From DMER64 sp964554535 (GTDB taxonomy: Bacteria > Bacteroidota > Bacteroidia > Bacteroidales > UBA932), in assembly GCA_964554535.1 (NCBI GenBank), contig CAZKPB010000014.1, forward strand, positions 3,008 to 67,007: a stretch of 64,000 nt of DNA. The letters run 5' to 3'. The translations under genes and the position numbers were made by a program. The notes below the pieces were generated by a model. The model had not been told where the DNA came from. It saw only the letters and a program-made list of their open reading frames with translations, and did not search any database. Shown here in pieces: positions 8,008 to 18,200 of the stretch; within the stretch, counting starts at the first letter, position 1; every line of letters starts with the position of its first letter.

Positions 8008-9189
8008 TTACTGGAACATTTTTTTCATTTTGTCAAAAAAGTTGCGCTCGTCCTTGGCCGGAGCGGGCTTGAAGTTCTCGGCCCCTTCCAGACGGGTGAG
8101 CAGGTCTTTTTCTTCCCGGCTCAGTTTTTTGGGCGTCCATACCTGTACAAAAATCAGCAGGTCGCCGTAGCCGTAACCGTTTACATCGGGCAGGCCCTTG
8201 CCTCTGAGACGCAACATGCGTCCGGGCTGGGTACCGGGTTCTATCTTTATGCGGACCTTTCCGTCCACGGTGGGTACTTCCACATCCGCCCCCAAGGCTG
8301 CCTGAGTAAAGGAGACAAACAGGGAGTAGATAAGGTCGTTGCCGTCACGCTGCAATTCCGGGTGCGGTTCCTCTTCAATGACAACCAGCAGGTTTCCGTT
8401 GACACCGCCGTGTTTGGGAGCGTTTCCCTTGCCGTTGATGGTCAACTGCATGCCTTCTTCCACGCCTTTGGGGATGGAAAAAGAAATTTCTTCCGCTGCC
8501 TTGACAACGCCCTCGCCCTTACAGGTCGCGCAGGGTTTGGTAATGATACGGCCTTCTCCGCCGCAGGCGGGACAAGGACTGCTGCTCTGCATCTGGCCCA
8601 GGAAGGTGTGGGTAATGCGGGTAAACATACCCGTACCGTTGCAGGTGGGACAGGCTTTGGTATCCGCATCGGAAGCCGCTCCTTTGCCCCCGCAGGTGGG
8701 ACAGGCGCGCAGTTTGTTGATTTTAATTACTTTGTCTGCACCGTGGGCAATTTCCTGCAAATCCAGTTTTACACGAATGCGGATGTCCGACCCGCGGCGT
8801 ACGCCTCGGCCGGCACCACCCGTCTGGCCAAAACCGCCAAAGGGGCTGCCGCCGCCAAAGGCACCGCCAAACGCACCGCCAAAAATATCGCCAAAGCGCG
8901 AGAAAATATCGTCCATGGAGAAGCCGCCGGCAAAGCCGCCGGCACCGCCGGCACCCATACCGTCCACTCCGGCGTGGCCAAACTGGTCGTAGCGTGCCTT
9001 CTTGTTGGCGTCGCTCAGCACGTCATAGGCCTCGGCCGCCTCCTTAAATTTTTCTTCTGCCTCTTTGTCACCCGGGTTCTTGTCCGGATGGTACTGGATG
9101 GCCTTCTTGCGGTAGGCTTTCTTTATTTCATCGGCCGAGGCGGTTTTTTCCACGCCAAGGACTTCGTAATAATCTCTTTTTTTGCTCAT
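8008..9189 (-). CDS. dnaJ: Chaperone protein DnaJ
   Basis: Hsp40 co-chaperone that delivers unfolded proteins to DnaK and stimulates its ATPase in the cytoplasm. The 393 residues show the J domain with the HPD motif (QYHPDKNPGD), a Gly/Phe-rich linker (about residues 75-130), four zinc-finger repeats CPTCGGKG, CPTCNGTG, CPACGGEG and CATCKGEG, and the C-terminal beta domains ending in GKGLPDVNGYGYGDL. Full length for type I DnaJ. It follows grpE after 20 bases in one operon; dnaK is far away at 54-56 kb. Confidence 0.98.
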   Translation of the reverse strand: MSKKRDYYEVLGVEKTASADEIKKAYRKKAIQYHPDKNPGDKEAEEKFKEAAEAYDVLSDANKKARYDQFGHAGVDGMGAGGAGGFAGGFSMDDIFSRFGDIFGGAFGGAFGGGSPFGGFGQTGGAGRGVRRGSDIRIRVKLDLQEIAHGADKVIKINKLRACPTCGGKGAASDADTKACPTCNGTGMFTRITHTFLGQMQSSSPCPACGGEGRIITKPCATCKGEGVVKAAEEISFSIPKGVEEGMQLTINGKGNAPKHGGVNGNLLVVIEEEPHPELQRDGNDLIYSLFVSFTQAALGADVEVPTVDGKVRIKIEPGTQPGRMLRLRGKGLPDVNGYGYGDLLIFVQVWTPKKLSREEKDLLTRLEGAENFKPAPAKDERNFFDKMKKMFQ

Positions 9190-9209
9190 TGTAGTAATTG
9201 TTGCAAGGG

Positions 9210-9815
9210 CTATTCACCCACAACCACGTTGGCAAAGCGGATGACTTTGCCGTTAAGGGTATAACCCTGCAGAGCCACATCCACTATCTTCCCTTTTAAT
9301 TTTTTATTGGGGGCCGGGATTTTGGCCACGGCCGAATGTCTGTCCGTATCCAAATCCAGTCCTTTGGCTTCAATGACTTTCAAACCTTTGGTTTCCAAAT
9401 AGGAAAAGAGTTTGTGTTGAATCAACTGAATGCCTTCAATGGCATTGGTGTCTTTTTCCGGCAATTGTTCCAAAGTCTGCAAGGCCCTTTCACAGTCGTC
9501 CAGCACGGGCAACATCCCTTTGATGGTGTCTTCCGCAGCGGTGAGTACCAGGTCCATACGTTCGCGGGCGGTACGCTTGCGGTAGTTGTCAAACTCGGCC
9601 TGTAAACGCAGGTATTTGTCGTTGGCGGCCGCAAGTTGTTCTTTGAGCAGGTCTTCTACAGAAGACGTTTGCGGGGTTTCGGGGGCCGGATTTTGCGGTG
9701 CTTCGGGAGCCTCTTCTGCCGTTTCCGTATTCCGGTTGTTTTCTTGGTCTTCAGCCTGATTTTCAGCTTGTTTTTCTGTCTTTTCTTCTGGCTTCATAGC
9801 TTCTTTCTGACTCAT
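9210..9815 (-). CDS. grpE: Nucleotide exchange factor GrpE
   Basis: Cytoplasmic exchange factor that releases ADP from DnaK. The 201-residue protein has an acidic, Glu/Gln/Pro-rich N-terminal tail (residues about 5-55). A coiled coil follows (EQLAAANDKYLRLQAEFDNY, then RKRTARER). The C-terminal beta domain ends in the family signature GKVIRFANVVVGE. The ATG at 9815 was chosen over a longer upstream frame because a consensus promoter lies at 9835-9865. First gene of the grpE-dnaJ-M23 operon. No CIRCE element was seen. Confidence 0.97.
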   Translation of the reverse strand: MSQKEAMKPEEKTEKQAENQAEDQENNRNTETAEEAPEAPQNPAPETPQTSSVEDLLKEQLAAANDKYLRLQAEFDNYRKRTARERMDLVLTAAEDTIKGMLPVLDDCERALQTLEQLPEKDTNAIEGIQLIQHKLFSYLETKGLKVIEAKGLDLDTDRHSAVAKIPAPNKKLKGKIVDVALQGYTLNGKVIRFANVVVGE

Positions 9816-9834
9816 TTCTATAAATTTTACCGCC

Positions 9835-9865
9835 CAAAGATACACAAATAACCTGCCAGAGCAAA
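9835..9865 (-). promoter_or_regulatory. Promoter of the grpE-dnaJ operon
   Basis: Minus-strand TTTG (9865-9862), 19 bases, then TATCTTTG (9842-9835); 19 bases separate the box from the grpE ATG. It is indistinguishable from a housekeeping promoter, so heat control, if any, is not visible here. Confidence 0.8.
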
Positions 9866-9911
9866 GGACGGACAAAATGGCAGGGTTGACCCGGTTGGCG
9901 GACCCGATAAT

Positions 9912-9950
9912 AAAAAAGGAAGCTCGGTGGATCGGCTTCCTTTTTTTTTT
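9912..9950 (-). terminator. Bidirectional-looking terminator after guaA
   Basis: A GGAAGC/GCTTCC stem (9918-9923 with 9935-9940) is flanked by A-run and T-run. Read on the minus strand it ends in TTTTTTATT right after the guaA stop, and it separates guaA from the grpE promoter. Confidence 0.8.
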
Positions 9951-9966
9951 TAATGCAGTGTCTTCC

Positions 9967-10950
9967 TTATTCCCACTCAATAGTACCGGTGGGCTTGGGG
10001 GTAAGGTCAAACAAGACGCGGTTGACGCCCTTTACTTCAGAGGTAATGCGGGCGGTGATGTGTTGCAGCAGGGCAAAGGGAACGTCTTCCACCGTGGCGG
10101 TCATGGCATCGCGGGTGTTGACGGCACGGATAATAACCGGCCAGTCATAACTGCGCAGGTTGTCCTTAACGCCGGTAGACTTGAAGTCGGGCACCACGGT
10201 AAAATATTGCCATACCTTCCCTTCCAGACCGTTCTTGGCAAATTCTTCCCTCAGAATGGCGTCAGATTCACGCACGGCTTCCAGACGGTCGCGGGTGATG
10301 GCACCGGTGCAACGTACGCCCAGACCGGGACCGGGGAAAGGCTGCCGATAAACCATACCGTCGGGCAGACCCAGTTCTTTGCCTACTACGCGGACCTCGT
10401 CCTTGAACAGGAACTTGAGCGGTTCCACCAGTTCAAAATCCAAATCCTCTGGCAGGCCGCCTACGTTGTGGTGAGATTTTACCGGACCCGATTCAATGAT
10501 GTCGGGATAGATGGTGCCCTGAGCCAGAAATTTGATTCCCTGTTGCTTGCGGGCTTCTTCATCAAATACGCGGATAAACTCGGCGCCAATGATTTTACGT
10601 TTTTTCTCCGGGTCGGCCACGCCCTGCAACTTATCCAGGAAGCGGTCCATGGCGTCTACATATATGAGGTTGGCGTGCATTTGGTTGCGGAATACTTCCA
10701 CCACCTGCTCGGCTTCTCCTTTGCGCAGCAAACCGTGGTTGACGTGCACACAGACCAGTTGCGGGCCTACTGCCTTGATCAGCAAAGCGGCCACCACGGA
10801 GGAATCCACTCCGCCCGAGAGGGCCAGCAGGACTTTCTGTGTACCTATCTGAGCCTTCAAAAGGGTCATTTGTTCATTGATAAACTGTTGTGCCAGCGCA
10901 GGGGTAGTGATGCGCTCCATTGATTGCGGACGAACGTTATTAGATGTCAT
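9967..10950 (-). CDS. guaA: GMP synthase ATP-pyrophosphatase subunit without amidotransferase domain
   Basis: Makes GMP from XMP, ATP and ammonia. The 327-residue product contains only the ATP-PPase domain (P-loop LSGGVDSSVVAALL, then VNHGLLRKGEAEQV and GTIYPDIIESG) and the dimerisation domain (RQPFPGPGLGVRC, ending TPKPTGTIEWE). The N-terminal glutamine amidotransferase domain of the usual 500-residue enzyme is absent, as in archaeal split GMP synthases. Nothing upstream looks like a remnant: the divergent gntR gene starts 113 bases away. It therefore needs a separate glutaminase or free ammonia. ATG at 10950 is preferred; 10920 is possible. Confidence 0.9.
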   Translation of the reverse strand: MTSNNVRPQSMERITTPALAQQFINEQMTLLKAQIGTQKVLLALSGGVDSSVVAALLIKAVGPQLVCVHVNHGLLRKGEAEQVVEVFRNQMHANLIYVDAMDRFLDKLQGVADPEKKRKIIGAEFIRVFDEEARKQQGIKFLAQGTIYPDIIESGPVKSHHNVGGLPEDLDFELVEPLKFLFKDEVRVVGKELGLPDGMVYRQPFPGPGLGVRCTGAITRDRLEAVRESDAILREEFAKNGLEGKVWQYFTVVPDFKSTGVKDNLRSYDWPVIIRAVNTRDAMTATVEDVPFALLQHITARITSEVKGVNRVLFDLTPKPTGTIEWE

Positions 10951-11035
10951 AGAGTTGATGTTTTTTTTCGGCTGCAAAGTAACATCAATTATGAGAATTA
11001 TTGAAATACTTAATTTTTTTTTTACATTTGTATTG

Positions 11036-11053
11036 TATATTTGTCTGATAAAT
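11036..11053 (+). promoter_or_regulatory. gntR promoter -7 box overlapped by a regulator operator
   Basis: The -7 box TATATTTG (11036-11043) overlaps the near-palindrome ATTTGTCTGATAAAT (11039-11053). The core TTGTCTGATAA fits the FadR-subfamily pattern TnGTnnnACnA except for one base. The overlap suggests autorepression by the GntR-type regulator encoded just downstream. Confidence 0.7.
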
Positions 11054-11063
11054 GAGATAATTT

Positions 11064-11783
11064 ATGTCCGACTGTCAACTTAAACAATTGGAGAATCCGT
11101 CCACTTTGGTAGACATGGTGGAAAATTCGCTTATTGCCTATATCCATAACAACCACTTGAAAGTATCGGACAGTCTCCCGCGCGAAGCAGCGTTGGCAGA
11201 AAGTCTGGGCGTGGGACGAAGTGTCATCAGGGAGGCTCTCAGTCGCCTGAAAATGTACGGTCTGGTGGAATCGCGTCCGAGGGCCGGAATGGTTCTGAAA
11301 GAGCCCAACATCTTTGCTCCCCTTAAAAAAGTATTACAGTTGAATTTGTGGGGAGAGAAAACCATGTTTGACGTGCTGGGCTTCCGCATCGCCCTGGAAG
11401 AAGGCATGGTGGACGAGATATTTGACAATTTGAATGATAAATATCTGGACGAGCTTACGCGGATAGTGAAAGTGGGCAACGTATTGGAAAACAACCTGTA
11501 TGAAAATGTAAGCGAGTACGACTTTCATTCCAAATTATATGAAATCACGGGGAACCATACCATCATTATGTTTCAAGACCTGATTCATCCCATTATTGAA
11601 TTTATCAAGAGCCAGTTTGAGGTATCTTTTAAACCTATAAACCAACGCCTTACTGAAGAAGGACGCATTGTCACCCACTCCGACCTACTCACCTACCTTA
11701 AATTCAGGGACAAGGAAGGTTTTCTCAAATCATTGAAAAACCATTTTCTGGTTTACAAGATTTTTTTGAGCGAACATCAATAG
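11064..11783 (+). CDS. GntR-family regulator, FadR/FCD subfamily
   Basis: Transcriptional regulator of 239 residues with an N-terminal winged helix-turn-helix (about residues 15-80; LPREAALAESLGVGRSVIRE, then ALSRLKMYGLVE is the GntR signature) and a C-terminal all-helical FCD ligand-binding domain. The FCD part shows the metal/ligand residues in EYDFHSKLYEITGNH and a later His in THSDLL. Members of this subfamily often respond to sugar acids; the sialic-acid repressor NanR of E. coli is one. It sits at the head of the nonulosonic acid locus, and matching palindromes lie before it and before the next gene. The effector is inferred to be an intermediate of that pathway. Confidence 0.92.
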   Translation: MSDCQLKQLENPSTLVDMVENSLIAYIHNNHLKVSDSLPREAALAESLGVGRSVIREALSRLKMYGLVESRPRAGMVLKEPNIFAPLKKVLQLNLWGEKTMFDVLGFRIALEEGMVDEIFDNLNDKYLDELTRIVKVGNVLENNLYENVSEYDFHSKLYEITGNHTIIMFQDLIHPIIEFIKSQFEVSFKPINQRLTEEGRIVTHSDLLTYLKFRDKEGFLKSLKNHFLVYKIFLSEHQ

Positions 11784-11818
11784 CGTTTACCGAAAAGAAT
11801 GAAATTTATTTTTACCCC

Positions 11819-11835
11819 TATTTGTCTGACAAATA
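11819..11835 (+). promoter_or_regulatory. Perfect operator palindrome before the transporter operon
   Basis: TATTTGTCTGACAAATA is an 8-bp perfect inverted repeat around a single central base. Its core TTGTCTGACAA matches the FadR-subfamily consensus TnGTnnnACnA. It lies 32 bases before the ATG at 11867 and shares 14 of 15 core bases with the site at 11039-11053, so it is most likely the main operator of the locus. Confidence 0.75.
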
Positions 11836-11866
11836 TGATAAATACAACAAATACTGAGAAAAGTCT

Positions 11867-14286
11867 ATGAAAACAACCCGCATCACGACTTCTATTTCTC
11901 CTGTTTGATAATAGTATGTATTTTGGGTCTGTGCAGTTCCTGCACCAAAGCGGCCCTTCACGGCCTCGCTGCGTCGGACACAGAAGGGTTTGACCGTCTT
12001 GGTGCCAGGCCAGTACAGGAAATTACCCTGGACCAAACCGTCGGGGAAATTCCCGAGGAAATCAGCCTGTTGGGGGTGATAAAAGAAACTGTGCTCTACA
12101 AAAACAACGCCGACGGGTCGCTGAACTATATTGACAACAAGCAACAGGGGCAGTTACAGGACGTGACATGGAATGTGTCCGGGTCCCGGTGCCTGCCGCT
12201 ATCGCAAGGATTGCTGCTGACCGATAGTACCGGGCGGACGGTGTATTACTTACACACGGGCAAGGAGGGCATAGAAGCCACAAGACTAGATGCCATTCCC
12301 GTTTTAGAATCCGTTGAGCGGATGAATTGCTGCCAACAAGAAGATTGGCTGTATCTAGCCGTATCGCACCAAGATGGACTGAACTTGTATAGAATGTCAG
12401 TAACCGGGGAGAACAATCCCTCTTGGGAACTTGTAAATTCTCTTGAAAACCACCTCACCGCCCCGTTTTTTATGGCGGTACAGTCAGACGGCATTGACAA
12501 CTGTCTGTATATATTCAGCCCGCAGGAAGGCATTTTTGCCTATAACCTGCGCCTGCACCAATGGGCTCGCAAAGGCAGTGTCACCGTGGACCTTTCGGCG
12601 TCAGCCTCGGCATTTGGCAAAGGGGCGGGGCATATTGTGGTGCTTGATTCTTCGGCCGTCGCGGTTTTTCTGTACAATACCATTACTAACTCATTCTCGT
12701 CCCTGGCGGCCCCGCAGGAAGATAACGAAGTTTCCGGCGCCCGGTGTATACAAGAGTCGTACGGAACTATTTACAAGACCGGTTATCAGCCTGCCTCCGG
12801 TCATATTCAACAAGTAGAATGGCAGGTGGTAAAGATTAAAAACGGTTTTAACGCCATAGACATTACAGTACTTATACTCTATTTTGCCGCTTTGGTGTTC
12901 ATTGGATACTACTATTCAAAAAGACAGAAAAACCCCGATGACTACTTCAAGGGTGGTCACCGGATTCCCTGGTGGGCGGCCGGATTGAGTCTGTTCGGCA
13001 CCTCGTTGAGTGCCATTACGTTTATGGCCATTCCCGCCAAAGCCTATGCCACCGACTGGAGTTACATGCTGTTCAACAGCGGGATTGTACTGGTTGCGCC
13101 CATTATCATGTACGTGTTTATTCCATTCTTCCGCAAGTTGAACATCACCACAGCCTACCAGTACCTTGAAGTCCGCTTTAACGCGCTGATCCGTATGATT
13201 TGCAGTGTGGCTTTTATTGTACTCCAGGTGGGACGAATGGGAGTGATTCTTCTGTTGCCCGCCATTGCCATCAACGTGGTGACCGGTTTCAACATTTTTC
13301 TCTGCGTGGCACTTATGGGGGTCTTCAGTATCATTTACACGCGCATGGGCGGGATAGAAGCCGTGGTATGGACAGATGCCCTGCAAGTGGTCATTCTGTT
13401 GGGAGGCGCCGTATACGCCATATTCCACATTGTGGGGGAAATTCCGGGCGGATGGACCCAGACCATTGCCATTGCGGTACAAGACGGGAAATTGAGTTTT
13501 GGAAGCACCGCTTTTGATTTGACAAATGGGGGCATATGGACGGTGCTGATAGCCACCTTTTTCACAAACCTGACTACTTACGGGACAGACCAGAGTATGG
13601 TACAGCGTTACCTGACCACATCGTCTCAGAAAGCGGCGCGTAAAAGTGTAATGACCAATGCGCTGCTGGTTATTCCGGCCACGGTGGTTTTCTTTCTTAT
13701 CGGGACGGTACTCTATGTGTATTACAAGACCAACCCGGCTCAGGCAACCTCCACGCTGGACAGCAACGACGCCATCTTCCCGTGGTATATTTACACCAAC
13801 CTGCCGGTGGGAATGGTGGGTATGCTTATAGCCGGCATTTTTGCGGCTGCCATGTCCACTTTGAGCGGCAGTATGAACTCGGCCGCCACCGCCTATATCA
13901 CGGATATACGCCCCAAGTTGTTCAAAAACAAGCCGCAGGCGGATTTGAAAACTGCCAAAACAGCCACCTTGGCAGTGGGCGCGTTGAGCCTTTGTTTTGC
14001 TTTCCTTATGGCCACATGGAACATCAACTCGCTCTGGGATGAATTCAATAAGATATTGGGCCTTATTATGGGCAGCATGGGCGGTCTCTTCCTGTTGGGG
14101 ATGATTACGCGCAGAGCCAATGCACCTGGGGCTCTCATAGGAATGATTATCAGCATCATTGTTCAGGCCGTGGTCGCGGCCTATACTCCCGTGAATTTAC
14201 TGTTGTACACCACCGTGGGATTTATCACCTGCTTTGTGACAGGATATATAGCCAGTCTATTCTTTACACATCATAACAAAAACTAA
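11867..14286 (+). CDS. Sodium:solute symporter with N-terminal propeller-like domain; apparent frameshift near the start
   Basis: Inner-membrane importer, probably for free sialic-type acids. Residues about 30-315 form a beta-rich, propeller-like periplasmic domain reminiscent of NanM mutarotases. After that come the SSS helices, starting NAIDITVLILYFAALVFIGY and followed by the SSS segments GLSLFGTSLSAITFMAIPAK and AAAMSTLSGSMNSAATAYIT. The ATG at 11867 opens MKTTRITTSISPV and hits TGA at 11906-11908, while the long frame has no ATG and enters as IIVCILGLCSSC. Adding one T to the TTT run (11904-11906) joins them into a complete signal sequence of an 806-residue protein. A TTG start at 11905 (793 residues), overlapping the TGA, is the alternative. 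Confidence 0.85.
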
Positions 14287-14287
14287 A

Positions 14288-15205
14288 ATGATTGATTCGC
14301 CAAAACTGACAGGACTCATCTCCGCCCCTTTCACTCCCATGAGAAAGGACGGAACTCTGGATGTGTCCAAAATTAAAGATTTATGTAACCACTTAATAAA
14401 CACCAAGTGCGTAAACGGGGTATTTATTTGCGGTACTACAGGAGAATTTGCGTCTTTGACCACAGAAGAAAGAAAAGCCGTGGCTCAGGCGTGGATGGAT
14501 TATTCACAGGGAAAACTGAAGGTCATTGTGCACGTGGGCGGTACCTCACAGGCCCAATCGGCCGATCTGGCCGCACACGCTCAAAAAATCGGAGCCTTCG
14601 CCATCGGGGCCATTGCCCCCTACTTCTTCAAGCCCAGCACCCCGGAAGATTTGGTACAGTTTTTCAAACCTATTGCCGCTGCAGCAGACAAAATTCCGTT
14701 TTACTATTACAACATGCCTTCCATCACGGGCGTTTCGTTGTCTGTACCCGCCTTCCTGCTGCGGGGAAAAGAAGAAATTTCCACGTTGCGCGGGGTTAAA
14801 TTCACTCACAACAACCTTATGGAAATGCAGCAATGCATTCAGTTGAACAGGGGCGAATTTGATATTCTGCACGGTTTTGACGAAATTTTAATTACCGGCC
14901 TGGCAGTAGGCGCCAAAGGGGCAGTAGGAAGCACCTACAACTACATACCTTCTTTGTACAAAAAGCTTATGGAAGCCATGGAACAGAATAATGTGGCCGA
15001 GGCCCGTCGCCTTCAACACGAGTCTGTAAAAATCCTTGACGTGGTCATTCGCCACGGAGGCGGAGTACGCGGTGGAAAGGTTCTCATGAAATTAGCGGGC
15101 GTGGACTGCGGCAACTGCCGTCTTCCCATTGCCCCAGTGGGTGCGGAAGAACTTGCGGCCATACAGCAAGAATTGAAAGACACCCTCTTTTATGAACTCA
15201 TCTAA
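14288..15205 (+). CDS. nanA: N-acetylneuraminate lyase-type aldolase
   Basis: Class I aldolase of the NanA/DapA family that splits a nonulosonic acid into pyruvate and a hexose (ManNAc from Neu5Ac, D-mannose from Kdn). The 305-residue protein has GVFICGTTGEFASL (pyruvate carboxylate loop), YYYNMPSITGVS (catalytic Tyr), RGVKFTHNN with the Schiff-base Lys, and GFDEIL plus GAVGSTYNYIPSL, which match the sugar-binding residues of NanA rather than DHDPS. It starts one base after the symporter stop codon, so the two are translated from the same mRNA. Cytoplasmic, no signal peptide. Its preference between Neu5Ac and related acids cannot be read from the sequence. Confidence 0.93.
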   Translation: MIDSPKLTGLISAPFTPMRKDGTLDVSKIKDLCNHLINTKCVNGVFICGTTGEFASLTTEERKAVAQAWMDYSQGKLKVIVHVGGTSQAQSADLAAHAQKIGAFAIGAIAPYFFKPSTPEDLVQFFKPIAAAADKIPFYYYNMPSITGVSLSVPAFLLRGKEEISTLRGVKFTHNNLMEMQQCIQLNRGEFDILHGFDEILITGLAVGAKGAVGSTYNYIPSLYKKLMEAMEQNNVAEARRLQHESVKILDVVIRHGGGVRGGKVLMKLAGVDCGNCRLPIAPVGAEELAAIQQELKDTLFYELI

Positions 15206-15229
15206 TTTTACCAATTAAATAATACCTGT

Positions 15230-18200
15230 ATGAAAAAAACTTATTGTTTCTTGCTCCTTTTAGTTGCGCTACTTGCCGCCGTAAGCGCAAGTGCACAGAC
15301 CAAGAAAATATCGGGAAAGGTTTCCGATATTTCGGGCAATCCCATACCAGGAGTTACAGTTGTACTGAACGACTCATCTGCCTACGCTATCACTGAAACT
15401 AACGGTACGTACTCCATCCAAGCAGATGAAGGACAGACGCTTACTTTTTCCAGCATTGGTTACCAGAACAAAGCCGTTACCATAGGCGCCTCGTCCTCCA
15501 TAAATGTGGTTCTTGAAGAAGAAGTGCTCGCAGTGGAAGAATTATTGATTGTGGGGTACGGATCTCAATCCAAACGGACAGTAACCTCGTCCATTGCCAA
15601 AGTTACCGGCGATGAAATCAGCAAAACCACCGTCACCTCTGTGGGAGATGCTTTAAAGGGAAAAGTGGCCGGTGCACGTATCTACACCACCGACAACACG
15701 CCCGGAGCAGAACCCACCATCCTTATCCGTGGGGGTTCCTCCATTTCCGGAAATGACAATCCGCTGATTCTGGTTGACGGAATTGAACGTGAAATGTCCG
15801 GTATCAACCCCAACGATATTGAATCCATGGAAGTGCTTAAGGATGCCGCCTCAGCCGCCATTTATGGTTCCAGAGCCTCTAACGGGGTTATTCTCATCAC
15901 CACCAAAAAAGGGAGCAACAACACCTCTCCGCGTATTACTTTTGAAGCCAATGTGGCCGTTGAATCTACAGAACGCAATATGGAATACCTGAACTCGGCC
16001 GATGCCTTGACGCTGATGCGCAAGCGCCTGGTACAGGGACCTCATTCCAATTACGCCTATGCCAACAATTACGCATACAGTTCGGGTAACCTTTCTTCAT
16101 CCAAATACTCTACCCGTACCCTGGGTGCCGGGGAAGCCGTTCCGCAAGGCTACCTGTCAATGGAAGACCCCATTAACCCGGGAAGCACCTTGATTTTCCA
16201 GGACAACAGTTGGATTGACCAGTCATTCAACACCGCCATCTGGCAGAATTACTATGTAGGTATAGACGGAGGGAGTGACAACGTAAGATATCTTGCCAGT
16301 GTGGGTTATACCAACGATGGCGGGGTTGCCGTAGGTACAGACTTTGATCGTTTGAGCGCCCGCACCAACCTGGACGTGAAGATCAGCAAAAAACTCACTT
16401 TTAAGGCCGGTTTTGATTTCAATCAAATGAACACCAAACAGTATGCCAGCCAGTATCAGGTACTTACCAGGGGTTTGATGACGCCCACCACCCAGAAATT
16501 GTATTATGATGAAGGACAATATGCAGGAGAACCTACTCCGGGCTATAATTCTTCCTCCCCCACCCCCGTATTCTATGCTTATTACAATGATAATGGACAG
16601 AAAGAAAACAAGCTGGGAATTAACGGCACCTTGGAATACGACATTGCCAAAGGATTAAAGGCGGTTGCTCAGGTATCTACCTTTGACCGTGAAATTACCG
16701 GTGACAGCTTTACCCGTGCCAATATCTTTAACGGAACGCGCCCTGCCTCTTCTTTCCTGACCAAACAAGAACGGGAAAAAGTGGAAGCCTACCTCTCATA
16801 CAACAACAAATGGGGCGAACATTCCTTGTCTGCCATGGGCGGTTATTCCTACCAGAGATACGACTATAAATATTTCTACGCTTCCGTAGCGGACGCCTCG
16901 TCTGACAAAATCCCCACGTTGAACGCGGGTCCCACCAAGAAAGACGCCACCACCACCAAGAATGCAGAAGTTATGATAGGTTACTTTGGCCGTATCACTT
17001 ATGATTACGCACAAAAATACCTGCTGGCTCTTACTTTCCGTGAAGATGGTTCCTCTAAATTCGTAGAAGGTCAACAATGGGGTTTCTTCCCCGGAGCATC
17101 GGCCGGATGGATTGTTTCGGAAGAGCCTTTCTTTGAAAAAGTAAAGAATATCAACAACCTGAAACTCCGTGTCAGCTACGGTCAAACCGGGAACAACTAC
17201 GTGGGTTATTATGATGCGTTGGGCTTATATGCCATTAGCACCATGTATCAGGGAGAAGCCTCCATTGTATCTTCTTCCATGCCTAACAAAGGCCTGACCT
17301 GGGAAAGTTCCACCCAGTTGGACGCCGGTTTAGATCTGGGCCTGTTTGACAACAGAATCCAGGTATCTGCCGACTACTACAACAAAGTGACCGACAACCT
17401 GATTACCAATAAATCACTTCCCAACACTTCCGGGTATTCCAGCATCTTGACCAATCTTGGCAAGGTGCGTTTCTACGGATTTGATTTGGAAGTAAACACC
17501 AAAAACGTAGTCCGCAAAGACTTTACCTGGTCTTCCAAAGTAGTCTTGAACTTTGTCAAGAATGAAGTACTTGAACTGCCTGACAATGGTAGAGAAAACC
17601 ACCGTATTGGCGGGTACACCGTCAAGATGGCCGACGGCTCGACTTACGAATTTGGCGGCACAGCAGAAGGCGAACCTCTGGGACGTTTCTATGGATATAA
17701 CACCGACTACATCATTGCAACCCAAGAACAGGCTGATAACGCGCTCTATGACTCCCAATCCCGTGGTTGGGACTGGACCAAGAAAAATTATGTCACCGGC
17801 AAGAGCGGTACCAGTATCGGTAAAAAAGCCATAGGTGACTATGAATGGAAAGACCTTAACGGAGACGGCGTTATCAATGGATCGGACATGTTCCTGCTGG
17901 GTAACACCATTCCCACCGTCACCGGTGGTTTTGGGAATACCTTCCAATACAAGAACCTTTCTCTGTATGTCTATATGGACTGGGCTCTGGGACACTCCAT
18001 CAGCAACAACTTTCTGCAGCGTCAGATGTGTAACTTCTTTGCCAACAACACCAGTCTGCCTACAGAAATTGCCAAATGCTGGGACCCCGAAGAAGGACAG
18101 GATGTAGCTGACGCCAAATACGCCCGTTTTGGCGGAAACGACTCCGATGACCTTAACAAGAACTTCCGTCCCGCATCCAACGTATTCACCACAAAAGGCG

